This document shows positions 37,741-46,503 of a stretch of 64,000 nucleotides of DNA, in pieces (positions within the stretch are counted from its first letter, which is position 1; every line of letters begins with the position of its first letter). The position numbers and the translations under genes were made by a program. The notes below the pieces were generated by a model. That model saw only the letters and a program-made list of their open reading frames with translations. It was not told the DNA's origin and ran no database searches. Origin of the DNA: Burkholderia latens (GTDB lineage Bacteria > Pseudomonadota > Gammaproteobacteria > Burkholderiales > Burkholderiaceae); NCBI RefSeq assembly GCF_001718795.1, contig NZ_CP013437.1:372001-436000 (forward strand), in the 5' to 3' direction.

Positions 37741-39032
37741 GGCTTCTCCTCACGCCTGCCGCGCACGATCGCTTCCGGATGCCGGTCGAGATAGTCGGCC
37801 AGCGCGCGCACCGAACGCGCGGTGTCGGTCAGTTCGCGCAGCGCGGCAGGCAAACTGCTTTGCGCGGTCCCATCGTCGTCGAGCGTGCGCCTGGCCGACG
37901 CAACCGCCTGATCCGCAGCGTTCGCCGTATCGCGCAGTTGCGCGACGAGCGGGCCGATCTGCGGCGACACCTGTTGCAGCGTCCGGTCGATCTGCGCGAC
38001 CGAGCGGTCGATATGCGCGAGGCTGTCGCGCAGTTGCGGCGATGCTGCCAATGCGTTGATCCGTGCCGCGATGCTGCGCACGTCGTCGCCCGTTTCCCTG
38101 ATTGGCAGCGCATCGATCTTGCCCGCGATGTCGTTGGCCCGGGCCGCGATCGCGTCGAAGTCCGCGGATTCGACGCTCGGTATCTCGGCCGGCCCCTCCG
38201 CGGCCGCCAACGTCGCAGCCGGCGCATCGCGGACGAAGTCGAGACTGATCATACGGGCGCCGACGAGCGGCGGATCCTGCACGAGGCGCGCACGCAGCCC
38301 GCGTGCAACGAGTCGCCCGAGCATGCGGTCGACGATCGGGCGCCAGTTGCCATCGGCCGGCGGTTGCACGCCGGTGATACCCAGCGCTGACGGCTCGAGC
38401 GCAATCTGCACGGGCGTACCAAGCTGCTCGCTGGCGACGTCGTAGCTCAATCGCACGCGTGTGACCGTCCCGACCTGGAAGCCGCGCAACTTCACGGGCG
38501 CGCCGTCCTTGAGTTCGCCTGCAGCGCCGGCAAAGCGCACGACATACGAAACGACGGGCCCATGCCGCGGCGCAAGCGCGGGCCGCCGCTCGGTGCCATC
38601 GAAATGCCGCGCGGGCTTGCCGGGCCCGGGCTCCATGACGATTTCCGGCCCGACGACGAGCGCACGCAGCGATGACGGATCGCTCATCTCCGGTTGCGCG
38701 CCGCGCAGGAAAAACCGCGTTCCGCTGCGCAGGTACTGCTCCTCGGCACGCGCGATGGCGAGGGTGGCCTCGACGTGCTGGCCGTCGGGCGACAACGCGA
38801 TGCCCGACAGCTTCCCGACCTTGACCCCGCGCAGCGTGACTTCGGTATCGTCGACTTTCATTCCGTGCGCGTCGGAAAACACGACGGTCACGGTTTCGCC
38901 GCGTTCCGCCAACGCGCGGATGCCGAGCCATCCCACCACGCCGAGCGTCGCGACCGGGACGATCCAGACCCAGCCGGGCCATGCGCTGCGGCGCACGTCG
39001 GCTCGCGTGCGTGGCGTGCGCGGCCTGTTCAT
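37737..39032 (-). CDS. PqiB/MlaD-like MCE protein (two MCE domains)
   Basis: 431 aa. A membrane anchor lies at about 18-38. Two MCE domains can be read (VTVVFSDAHGMKVDDTEVTL near 48; AGELKDGAPVKLRGFQVGTV near 172), followed by a long helical C-terminus. The protein is about 100 residues shorter than the PqiB at 16452-18047, which has three. It starts at 39032 with AGGAG upstream. It overlaps both neighbours by ATGA. Confidence 0.88.
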   Translation of the reverse strand: MNRPRTPRTRADVRRSAWPGWVWIVPVATLGVVGWLGIRALAERGETVTVVFSDAHGMKVDDTEVTLRGVKVGKLSGIALSPDGQHVEATLAIARAEEQYLRSGTRFFLRGAQPEMSDPSSLRALVVGPEIVMEPGPGKPARHFDGTERRPALAPRHGPVVSYVVRFAGAAGELKDGAPVKLRGFQVGTVTRVRLSYDVASEQLGTPVQIALEPSALGITGVQPPADGNWRPIVDRMLGRLVARGLRARLVQDPPLVGARMISLDFVRDAPAATLAAAEGPAEIPSVESADFDAIAARANDIAGKIDALPIRETGDDVRSIAARINALAASPQLRDSLAHIDRSVAQIDRTLQQVSPQIGPLVAQLRDTANAADQAVASARRTLDDDGTAQSSLPAALRELTDTARSVRALADYLDRHPEAIVRGRREEKP

Positions 39033-40234
39033 CGGCTGCTCCTGTCGCGCGAGTCCCACATCAGGCGGGGATCGAATGCATGCGATGCCAGCATCGTGAA
39101 AAAGACGACGAGCGCAAATGCGGTGGCGCCGGCCGCGGGGTCGGCGGACGCGATGCCGTCGAACCGGATCAATGGAATGAACGCCGCGATCGTGAACACG
39201 TCGACGTTCGACCATCGGCCGAGTTCGTCGATCCATCGGTAGAGCCGTCCTTTTGCGCGCAAATGCCGGCGCGAGCGTCGCAGCACCGACGCGACGAACC
39301 ATGCCATGCCGGCGATCTTGCCGACCGGTATCGCAATGCTCGTGATGAACGTCAGTATCCCGAACGGCCAGAGCCCCACGTGAAACAGTTGCGATACGCC
39401 GTCGATGATTCGATGCGACACCACGTGTCCGAACTGCATCGACCGCGTCATCGGCAGCAGATTGGCGGGCACGGTCAGCACGAGCGCCGCCAGCGACAAC
39501 GCGCTGGCCCGCGAAAGCGGCGCCGCCTTGCGCAAGCGCAGCCCGAGCCCGCAGCGCGGACACGGCGTCCCTTCGCGCGACACCGGCAGCACCAGGTCGC
39601 AAGCGCTGCACGCAACGGTCAGCTCGCCCGGCTGCGGGTATCGCTCGGCCGCGATGGCACGCCACACGGTTCGGCGATCGAGCGACGCGCGCGTGATCAT
39701 CGACATCAGTCCTGCTGCGAGCAGGCAGTAGCCTCCGGCGTCGATCGTGCCGGTCAGGTTCTGCGTCACGCGCGCGTAGCCGACGATGCAGCCGACCAGA
39801 TACACGTCGGGCATTGCCCACGCATCGAGCCAGAGCGTCCACCGGAACACCACGCCGATGCCGGTGAAGGGCCGGCGGAAGCGGATCGCACCGAGCACCA
39901 GCATCAGGCCGCCGAAGCGGGCGAACGGCAATACGATGCCGAACATCGCGAGCAGCGCGGCCAGGATCACCCAACCGCGATCCCACATCGTCAGGATGCC
40001 CGACGCCAATACCGACGAGTGTGCGGTTCCGAGCATCGTGACAGTCATTAGCGGCGCGAGATTGGCCGGAAACAGCAGGATGAACGTCGCCGTCGTGCAG
40101 GCGAGTGCGGCCTGCACGCTGCGGCCGCTGCGCCGCTCCAGCGGCGCGCGGCACCGCCGGCAACGCACCAGCGCGCGAGCGCCGAGCGGCGGGATGTCGC
40201 CGAGCGTCCCGCAGGCGGGACAGCCGATGGTCAT
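39029..40234 (-). CDS. PqiA-like membrane protein (second locus)
   Basis: 401 aa with two PqiA domains, each with a Cys4 zinc-ribbon-like start: CPACG...CRRC at residue 5 and CSACDLVL...CPRCG near 210. Each is followed by about four helices. GGAG precedes ATG 40234. First gene of a self-contained pqiABC operon. It has no adjacent TetR, unlike the first locus. Confidence 0.9.
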   Translation of the reverse strand: MTIGCPACGTLGDIPPLGARALVRCRRCRAPLERRSGRSVQAALACTTATFILLFPANLAPLMTVTMLGTAHSSVLASGILTMWDRGWVILAALLAMFGIVLPFARFGGLMLVLGAIRFRRPFTGIGVVFRWTLWLDAWAMPDVYLVGCIVGYARVTQNLTGTIDAGGYCLLAAGLMSMITRASLDRRTVWRAIAAERYPQPGELTVACSACDLVLPVSREGTPCPRCGLGLRLRKAAPLSRASALSLAALVLTVPANLLPMTRSMQFGHVVSHRIIDGVSQLFHVGLWPFGILTFITSIAIPVGKIAGMAWFVASVLRRSRRHLRAKGRLYRWIDELGRWSNVDVFTIAAFIPLIRFDGIASADPAAGATAFALVVFFTMLASHAFDPRLMWDSRDRSSR

Positions 40235-40937
40235 GCGGCCGTCTCCGAATCGTCGCGCCTGTGGTTGCGCCGCGCGTCACGACAAGCGTGACACGGGTCA
40301 TGGCAGAACTTGCCCGCAGTCCTTGGTCGTTCATGCATTCCGGTTCGCATGGATTCTCCTGCCGCTCACGTTGTCGCACCATCCGGGACACCGATGCCCG
40401 GTACGACCCGCCGGTTTCGCCGGCCGACGCGCACACGCGAGAAAAGCGCAGCGCGACGCGCTTCGGCCGATTGCCGCCGTGTCGGTTAGGAACGGCTAGC
40501 AAGCGGCGTTCCTCGCCGTGCCGCGCGTCCGCTGACGCGGCAAGACCGAGCGAAATCCGGATCGATGCGCCGGTCGGGCCGGCTTGCGCGTGCGGCGGCA
40601 TGAAGCACTGGCATGGCGCTGGAAACGTGTCGAAAGCCGGCCGCTGCCGGCGCGTCCGCCCACGCGGATGCGCGCCGAAGGCGGCATCACGCCGCCTCGC
40701 CGTGCATCGACGGCGCCATCCGGTGCTTCGCCCCGTTTGCCGAATCGCCCACGGTGATCACAGTAAGCTTGCGCGATCGCGCGGGTGGGGAGTCTGCGAC
40801 GACGCCGCTCGGAACGGCGGCGCCGGCATGGACGTCCGGTCAACGGGCGTCCGTGAGCGTCGTCCTTCTCCGGCGCTGCGCCGCTTGTGTGGCCGCGCTC
40901 GGCGAAGCCGCGCACACCGGTTGCATGTAGCGCCCGC
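40235..40937. other. Intergenic region upstream of the second pqi operon
   Basis: About 700 bases without a gene I can support. The frames open here have no domain, no good start and Arg/Ala-rich shadow composition. GTCACG-N5-CGTGAC (40276-40292) is a possible operator or hairpin 42 bases upstream of pqiA. Confidence 0.4.
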
Positions 40938-41507
40938 TCAGTGCGCGGTGCGGCGCAACATCGCCGTATCGTATCCGAGCGAACGGACCCGCTCGACCAG
41001 CGCCGCCGCGCGCTCGGCTGACGGCTTCGCGTCGCGCGTCAGGATCCACAGGAACCGGCCGGAGGGCTCGCCGACGATCGACCATGAATAGTCGTCAGCA
41101 TGATCGAGTATCCAGTAGTCGCCGAAGAAGAACGGGCCGAAGAACGAAACCTCAAGCTTCGCGTCGCCGCTGCCCGGCACGATGCGCGCGCGGCCGTCGG
41201 AGCTGCGCGCACGGCCTTCCGGGCTGCCTTCGCGACAGGTGTTGCGCACGGAGACCAGACCGTCCTCCCGTTTCGCATAGTCTGCGGTCACGCCCTCGCA
41301 TCCGCGCTCGAAGCGGTTTTCATAGCGCGCGAATTCGTACCACCTGCCGACGTAGCGATCGAGATCGACTGTTCTGGCCGGCTGCGGCACGTGGGCGTTG
41401 CCGCTCGGCCCGCCGGCCACGCCGGCGCAACCCGCGAGCAAGAGCGCTGCGCCTGCAACGAACACGCTGGCCGTTAGCAACGGCCGACCAACGATAAGTC
41501 GCTTCAT
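40938..41507 (-). CDS. blc: Outer-membrane lipocalin (Blc-like)
   Basis: 189 aa. Lipobox LLLAGC near residue 27, then the lipocalin signature VGRWYEFARYENRFERGCEG near residue 55 and the barrel strand DYWILDHADDYSWSIVGEPS. Bacterial lipocalins bind fatty acids or lysophospholipids at the outer membrane under stress. It is divergent from the DUF1295 gene by 200 bases, so it borders the lipid-modification cluster. A second lipocalin lies at 43635-44255. Confidence 0.92.
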   Translation of the reverse strand: MKRLIVGRPLLTASVFVAGAALLLAGCAGVAGGPSGNAHVPQPARTVDLDRYVGRWYEFARYENRFERGCEGVTADYAKREDGLVSVRNTCREGSPEGRARSSDGRARIVPGSGDAKLEVSFFGPFFFGDYWILDHADDYSWSIVGEPSGRFLWILTRDAKPSAERAAALVERVRSLGYDTAMLRRTAH

Positions 41508-41707
41508 CCCGTTTCATCTCCACATACGAAAGCGGCTTATTGTGCACGCAATCGCCGTGCCGTTGCAGCGCAGTTCGCGCCCGGAGCGCCCGTCGCGGCA
41601 GGCACGTCGCGCGCTCCCCTGCTGCGCGAGCGCAGCGCAACGCATCCCGCTGCATCCATCCGGCCCCCGGCTTCGTATATGACGGTTATTGCGCCCCCGG
41701 AGCCCGT

Positions 41708-42541
41708 ATGCCCGCCGTCGCCGTTGCCCTTCTCGCTTTCGTCGCACTGATCGCGTCCTTCACGGCGGTGTGGATCGCCCAGTTGCACTCCCGGAACGCG
41801 GGAATGATCGATCCGGTCTGGGCGGCGACGCTTGGCGGCGTGGCCGTATTCGTCGCCGTGCTGGGCACGGGCCCGGAACTGAATCGCGCACTCGTGGCCG
41901 CCGGCGGCGGCATCTGGGGTCTGCGGCTTGCCCGGCACCTGTGGGCCCGCAATCGCGGGCAGCCGGAGGATCCGCGCTACCGGCAATTCCGCCAGCAATG
42001 GGGCGACGCCGCGCCGCGCAACATGTTCTGGCTGTTTCAGTTGCAGGCGCTGATCTCGATGTTGCTGTCGGCGTCGTTCTTCGTGCCTGCATACAGTCCC
42101 GAACCCGCGGCCCCTGCCGCCATCGCCGCCGCCGCCGCGATCTGGATCGCCGCCGTAGCCGGAGAGACGGTCGCCGACCGCCAGCTCAAGCGCTTCCTCG
42201 CGAATCCCGACCATCGCGGCCAGGTCTGCCGCGCCGGCTGGTGGCGCTATTCGCGGCACCCCAACTATTTCTTCGAGTGCGTGCACTGGCTCGCCTACAC
42301 GGCGCTCGCGATCGGCATGCCGTGGGGCTGGCTCACGCTGATGCCGCCCGTCCTGATGGCCTGGCTGCTGGTCAAGGTATCGGGCCTGCCGCTGCTTGAA
42401 GCGCGCATGGTGCAAACCCGCCCCGACTATCGCGAGTACATGCGCACCACCAGCGCGCTCATTCCGTGGCCGCCGCGAGCGGCGGCCGGCACGTCCCGCA
42501 CTCGACCCGATCACCCTCAAGACCGGAGCACGCGCTCATGA
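41708..42541 (+). CDS. DUF1295 (steroid 5-alpha-reductase-like) membrane protein
   Basis: 277 aa with six or seven helices. The C-terminal RAGWWRYSRHPNYFFECVHW near residue 180 is the conserved patch of the DUF1295/isoprenylcysteine-methyltransferase-like fold. It overlaps the CFA-like methyltransferase by ATGA and so begins the lipid cluster. Likely a reductase or modifier of membrane lipid chains, exact reaction unknown. The roughly 200-base divergent gap with the lipocalin should hold its promoter, and CTTCGTAT occurs there on the plus strand (41674-41681) with a related TTTCGTATG on the minus strand near 41528. Confidence 0.85.
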   Translation: MPAVAVALLAFVALIASFTAVWIAQLHSRNAGMIDPVWAATLGGVAVFVAVLGTGPELNRALVAAGGGIWGLRLARHLWARNRGQPEDPRYRQFRQQWGDAAPRNMFWLFQLQALISMLLSASFFVPAYSPEPAAPAAIAAAAAIWIAAVAGETVADRQLKRFLANPDHRGQVCRAGWWRYSRHPNYFFECVHWLAYTALAIGMPWGWLTLMPPVLMAWLLVKVSGLPLLEARMVQTRPDYREYMRTTSALIPWPPRAAAGTSRTRPDHPQDRSTRS

Positions 42542-43638
42542 CCGCTACCACCTCGCAATCGTCGCCTGCCGCGATTGCCGCCCCCCAGGATGCCTGGCTG
42601 ATTCGCTGCTGCGAGCGCGGCTGGCTGCCCGACGCGCTGATCCGGGCCGGGATGCGCAGGCTGATGCGGCAGCGGCTGCGCGACGCGCACGCACACGACG
42701 GCGAGCAGCGCGCGGCGGCCGTCGACGCGCTCGTGCACGAACTGCGCGCGAGCCCGATCGCGATCGAAACACACGCGGCCAATACCCAGCATTACGAAGT
42801 GCCCGGCAGCTTCTTCGAAGCCCATCTCGGCCCGCGGCTCAAATATTCGTGCGGCTATTACCCGAACGGCAACGAAACGCTGTCGCAAGGCGAGGAGGCC
42901 ATGCTCGCGCTGTACGCGCAGCGCGCCGATCTCGCGGACGGCCAGCGCATTCTGGACCTGGGCTGCGGCTGGGGTTCGCTGTCGCTGTGGCTCGCCGAGC
43001 GGTATCCGGCCGCGCAGATCGTCGGACTCTCGAATTCGTACGGCCAGCGCGAGTTCATCGAACGATGCGCGGCGCTGCGCAGGCTGACGAATCTGCGGAT
43101 CGTGACCGGCAACGTGGTCGACTTCGACTTCGATCCGGCGGAAGCCGGCTTCGATCGCGTGCTGTCGATCGAGATGTTCGAGCACATGAAGAACTACGGA
43201 CAGCTGCTCGCGAAAATCGCGCGCTGGATGGACGACGACGGCAAGCTGTTCGTGCACATCTTCGCGCACAAGCTCGCCGCCTATCACTTCGCGGTGCACG
43301 ACGACACCGACTGGATGTCGCGCCACTTCTTCACGGGCGGGACGATGCCGTCGGCCGATCTGCTGCTGCGGTTTCAGGACGATGTGCGAATCGCGCGCCA
43401 GTGGTGGCTCGACGGCACTCATTACGCGCGCACCGCGAATCAGTGGCTCGCGTCGTTCGACGCGGCGCGCGCGCGGATCATGCCCATTTTCGACACCGTC
43501 TACGGCGCCGACGCGCGCATCTGGTTCCAGCGCTGGCGGATGTTCTACATGGCCGTCGCCGAGCTGTTCGGCTACGCCGACGGGCAGGAATGGGGCGTTG
43601 CCCAATACCTATTCGACAAGCGCGGGGGGCGCGCATGA
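42538..43638 (+). CDS. Cyclopropane-fatty-acyl-phospholipid synthase family methyltransferase
   Basis: 366 aa SAM-dependent enzyme of the CFA family: QHYEVPGSFFEAHLGPRLKY near residue 85, SAM loop ILDLGCGWGSLSLW near 139 and SIEMFEHMKNYG near 210. It is a divergent branch compared with the second CFA-like gene at 46500-47717 and lacks the N-terminal lipid-binding part seen in classical Cfa. Linkage to DUF1295, DUF1365 and an amine oxidase resembles clusters for furan-containing or cyclopropane fatty acids. Overlaps its neighbours at both ends by ATGA. Confidence 0.85.
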   Translation: MTATTSQSSPAAIAAPQDAWLIRCCERGWLPDALIRAGMRRLMRQRLRDAHAHDGEQRAAAVDALVHELRASPIAIETHAANTQHYEVPGSFFEAHLGPRLKYSCGYYPNGNETLSQGEEAMLALYAQRADLADGQRILDLGCGWGSLSLWLAERYPAAQIVGLSNSYGQREFIERCAALRRLTNLRIVTGNVVDFDFDPAEAGFDRVLSIEMFEHMKNYGQLLAKIARWMDDDGKLFVHIFAHKLAAYHFAVHDDTDWMSRHFFTGGTMPSADLLLRFQDDVRIARQWWLDGTHYARTANQWLASFDAARARIMPIFDTVYGADARIWFQRWRMFYMAVAELFGYADGQEWGVAQYLFDKRGGRA

Positions 43639-44255
43639 ACGCGTTGATCGTCCGCCGGATTCTCCGTCGCGCAACCATCACGGCCGTGACGGCGCTCGCG
43701 CTCGGCGGAGCCGGCTGCACGGGCAGCCCGCCGAATCCGAATCCGCGCGCCGCGGTTCCGCTGTCGACCGTACCCGTCGACTTGCCGCGCTACATGGGCC
43801 GCTGGTACGTGATCGCCAACATCCCGTACTTCGCGGAACGCGACTTCGTCGGCAGCCGGGCCGAGTGGCGCCTTCGCGACGACGGCCGTATCGACGACGC
43901 ATTTGTCGGCCGCAAAGGAAGCTTCGACGGGCCCGAGAAGCGCTATCGGTTCGTCGACACCGTCAAGCCCGGCAGCGGCGGCGGCGAATGGCGCGTGCGG
44001 CTGTTCTGGCCGGTGTACGTCACGCAACTGACGCTCTACGTCGACCCCGACTACCGGTACACGATCCTCGGCTATCCGGGCAAGACGCTCGGCTGGATCT
44101 TCTCGCGGGAGCCGACGATGGACGACGCCACCTATCGCTCGCTGCTCGCGCGGCTCGACGCGATGGGTTACGACACGTCGCGCTTCAGGCGCGTGCCGCA
44201 ACTGCCCGCGCAAATCGGCATGCCCGGCTTCGCGTCGCCAGGCGATCGCGAATGA
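43635..44255 (+). CDS. Second lipocalin-family lipoprotein
   Basis: 206 aa. Lipobox LGGAGC near residue 28, then the lipocalin motif YMGRWYVIANIPYFAERDFV near residue 55 and the strand DYRYTILGYPGKTLGWIFSR near 138. The lipocalin domain is the same as in 40938-41507 but the two are divergent paralogues. It overlaps the methyltransferase by ATGA, and a perfect palindrome follows its stop. Confidence 0.9.
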   Translation: MNALIVRRILRRATITAVTALALGGAGCTGSPPNPNPRAAVPLSTVPVDLPRYMGRWYVIANIPYFAERDFVGSRAEWRLRDDGRIDDAFVGRKGSFDGPEKRYRFVDTVKPGSGGGEWRVRLFWPVYVTQLTLYVDPDYRYTILGYPGKTLGWIFSREPTMDDATYRSLLARLDAMGYDTSRFRRVPQLPAQIGMPGFASPGDRE

Positions 44256-44257
44256 CG

Positions 44258-44277
44258 GCCGCGGATGCATCCGCGGC
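44258..44277. terminator. Perfect 20-bp palindrome after the second lipocalin
   Basis: GCCGCGGATGCATCCGCGGC begins three bases after the stop. It can fold as an 8-bp stem with a TGCA loop. With no U-run it may be an attenuator separating the first three genes from the amine-oxidase operon, or a protein-binding site. Confidence 0.45.
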
Positions 44278-44347
44278 GCGCCGTGCACCGTATCTGCGCA
44301 CATGACATTCCCTATCCCGCCCTTGTGACTGACGGAGACCATTCGCG

Positions 44348-45652
44348 ATGCACCCGAAACCATCAGTGCCGCCGCCCGGCCGCCGGATCGCAGTCGTCGG
44401 CGCCGGCATCGCGGGCCTCGCGAGCGCATACCTGCTGGCTCGCCAGCATCGCGTGACGCTGTTCGAATCCGCCGACTATCTCGGCGGCCACACGCACACG
44501 GTGGACGTCGAACTCGACGGCGCACGCCACCCGGTCGATACCGGATTCCTCGTGTTCAACGATCGCACGTATCCGAACCTGATCGCACTGTTCGACGAGC
44601 TGGGCGTGGCTGCGCATGCGACCGACATGTCGTTTTCGGTGTCCGTCGACGGCGGGCGGCTCGAATGGGCCGGCAGCAATCTGAACACCGTGTTCGCGCA
44701 GCGCCGCAACCTGTTCTCGCCGACCTTTCTCGGGATGTTGCGCGATATCCTGCGCTTCAACGCGTCCGCCCAGGCGCATCTCGAATCGGCGAGCCGCGAG
44801 CGCCTGTCGGTCGGCGAGCTGCTCACGGCCGGCGGCTACGGCGCGTCGTTCCAGCATCACTACCTGCTGCCGATGGCGGCCGCGATCTGGTCGAGCGCGG
44901 CCAGCGACATCCTGCGGTTTCCGGCGGCGACGTTCCTGCGCTTCTGCCTGAATCATGCGTTGCTGCAGGTCAACAACCGGCCGACGTGGCGCACCGTCGC
45001 GGGCGGCGCGCGGCGGTACGTCGAGCGCATCGCCGCGACGCTCGACGACGTGCGCGTGAATACGCCCGTGCGCGCGATAACGCGCGACGACGCGGGTGTG
45101 ACGGTGGCGACCGACACGGCCGGCCCCGAGCGTTTCGACGCGGTCGTGCTTGCATGCCATGCGCCGACGAGCCTGCGGCTGCTGGCGGACGCCAGCAACG
45201 CCGAGCGCGCCGTGCTGGCCGCCGTGCGCTACCAGCCCAACGTCGCGGTGCTCCATACCGATACGGCGCTGCTGCCGCGGCGGCGGCGCGTGTGGTCGGC
45301 GTGGAACTACCTGAGCGGACGGACGGGGCGCCGCGCCGGCCCGGCGCCGGTATGCGTGAGCTACCTGCTGAACCAGTTGCAGCCGCTGCCGTTCCGCTCG
45401 CCGGTCGTCGTCACGTTGAATCCGGTCGACGAGCCCGCGCCCGGCACCGAGCTCGGCCGCTACGATTACGAGCACCCGCTGCTCGACCTCGCGGCCGTCG
45501 ATGCGCAACATCGTCTGCCGATGCTGCAAGGGCGGCGCAATACGTGGTTCGCGGGAGCATGGACGGGCTACGGCTTCCACGAGGACGGGTTGAAGTCGGC
45601 GTTGCGCGTCGCATATGACTTCGGCATCGCGCCGGCCTGGGCTCGCCCATGA
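44348..45652 (+). CDS. FAD-dependent amine-oxidase-like protein
   Basis: 434 aa. N-terminal FAD site IAVVGAGIAGLASAYLLARQ at about residue 14, and LGGHTHTV, the NAD(P)-binding Rossmann-like motif of COG2907 proteins. The C-terminal FAGAWTGYGFHEDGLKSALR is typical of the family. Proteins of this type sit beside DUF1365 and CFA synthase and have been linked to unsaturated or furan fatty acid formation. The assignment of a fatty-acid substrate is inference. GGAG lies ten bases before ATG 44348. Overlaps DUF1365 by ATGA. Confidence 0.87.
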   Translation: MHPKPSVPPPGRRIAVVGAGIAGLASAYLLARQHRVTLFESADYLGGHTHTVDVELDGARHPVDTGFLVFNDRTYPNLIALFDELGVAAHATDMSFSVSVDGGRLEWAGSNLNTVFAQRRNLFSPTFLGMLRDILRFNASAQAHLESASRERLSVGELLTAGGYGASFQHHYLLPMAAAIWSSAASDILRFPAATFLRFCLNHALLQVNNRPTWRTVAGGARRYVERIAATLDDVRVNTPVRAITRDDAGVTVATDTAGPERFDAVVLACHAPTSLRLLADASNAERAVLAAVRYQPNVAVLHTDTALLPRRRRVWSAWNYLSGRTGRRAGPAPVCVSYLLNQLQPLPFRSPVVVTLNPVDEPAPGTELGRYDYEHPLLDLAAVDAQHRLPMLQGRRNTWFAGAWTGYGFHEDGLKSALRVAYDFGIAPAWARP

Positions 45653-46503
45653 ACGCGCCCTTCGCGCGCGACGGCGCGGCCGCCCGGTTGCTCGTCGGCA
45701 CCGTGATGCATGAGCGGCTGCGGCCGGTGCGCCATGCATTCCGGTATCCGCTCTTCCAGGTCTGCTGCGATGTCGAGCGGCTGGACGAGATCGCCGGAAG
45801 CTGGTTCGGCATCGATCGCTGGGCCCCGCTCGCGCTCGCTTGCCGCGACTACGGCCCGCGCGACGGGCGCGCGCTCGGCCCATGGATGCGGGATGTGCTC
45901 GCGCAAGCCGGCATTCGCGCCGACGGCCCGATCTGGCTGCAGACGATCCCGCGGATCTTCGGCTACGCATTCAACCCGGTGAGCTTCTGGTATTGCTACG
46001 ACTGCGCGGGTGCGCTCCGCGCGCTGTACGCGGACGTGCGCAACACGTTCGGCGCGCATCACGGCTATCTGCTCAGTGCGATGCACCACGCGCCGATCGA
46101 AGCCGACACTGTGCTCGTCTGCCGCAAGACGTTTCATGTGTCGCCGTTTTGCGACGTCATCGGGGAATACGCGTTTCGTGTGCGTCAGCGCGGCGACCAT
46201 CTGAGCGTGGCGATCGATTATCGCGACGACGACGGCGTGCTGCTGCACACGGCGATCGGGATGCGCACCGCGCCGCTGACGGCGGCACGCGCGTGGCGCG
46301 CGCTGGCGCGGCAGCCGCTGAACGCGATCAACGTCGTCATTCGCATCCATTGGCAGGCGCTGCGGCTATGGCTCGCACGCGTGCCGTTCCACGGCAAGAC
46401 GCCGGCCGGCCGTTCCGCCGCGACCGATTCGCCATTGTCCCCCGTACCGGGCGCGTCGCCACGCGGCCGCTCGGCGATGTCCGATCACGAGGCTCGTCCA
46501 TGA
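45649..46503 (+). CDS. DUF1365 protein
   Basis: 284 aa, conserved family of unknown reaction. Recognised by GTVMHERLRPVRHAFRYPLF near the start and GYAFNPVSFWYCYD near residue 108. It lies between the amine oxidase and the second CFA-like gene with ATGA overlaps on both sides, an order widely kept in proteobacteria. Likely part of the same lipid-modification pathway. Confidence 0.88.
   Translation: MNAPFARDGAAARLLVGTVMHERLRPVRHAFRYPLFQVCCDVERLDEIAGSWFGIDRWAPLALACRDYGPRDGRALGPWMRDVLAQAGIRADGPIWLQTIPRIFGYAFNPVSFWYCYDCAGALRALYADVRNTFGAHHGYLLSAMHHAPIEADTVLVCRKTFHVSPFCDVIGEYAFRVRQRGDHLSVAIDYRDDDGVLLHTAIGMRTAPLTAARAWRALARQPLNAINVVIRIHWQALRLWLARVPFHGKTPAGRSAATDSPLSPVPGASPRGRSAMSDHEARP

Noticed and set aside
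40613..40930. Frame of 105 codons upstream of the lipocalin end
   Set aside because: No domain, no Shine-Dalgarno, overlapped by an equally long frame on the other strand.
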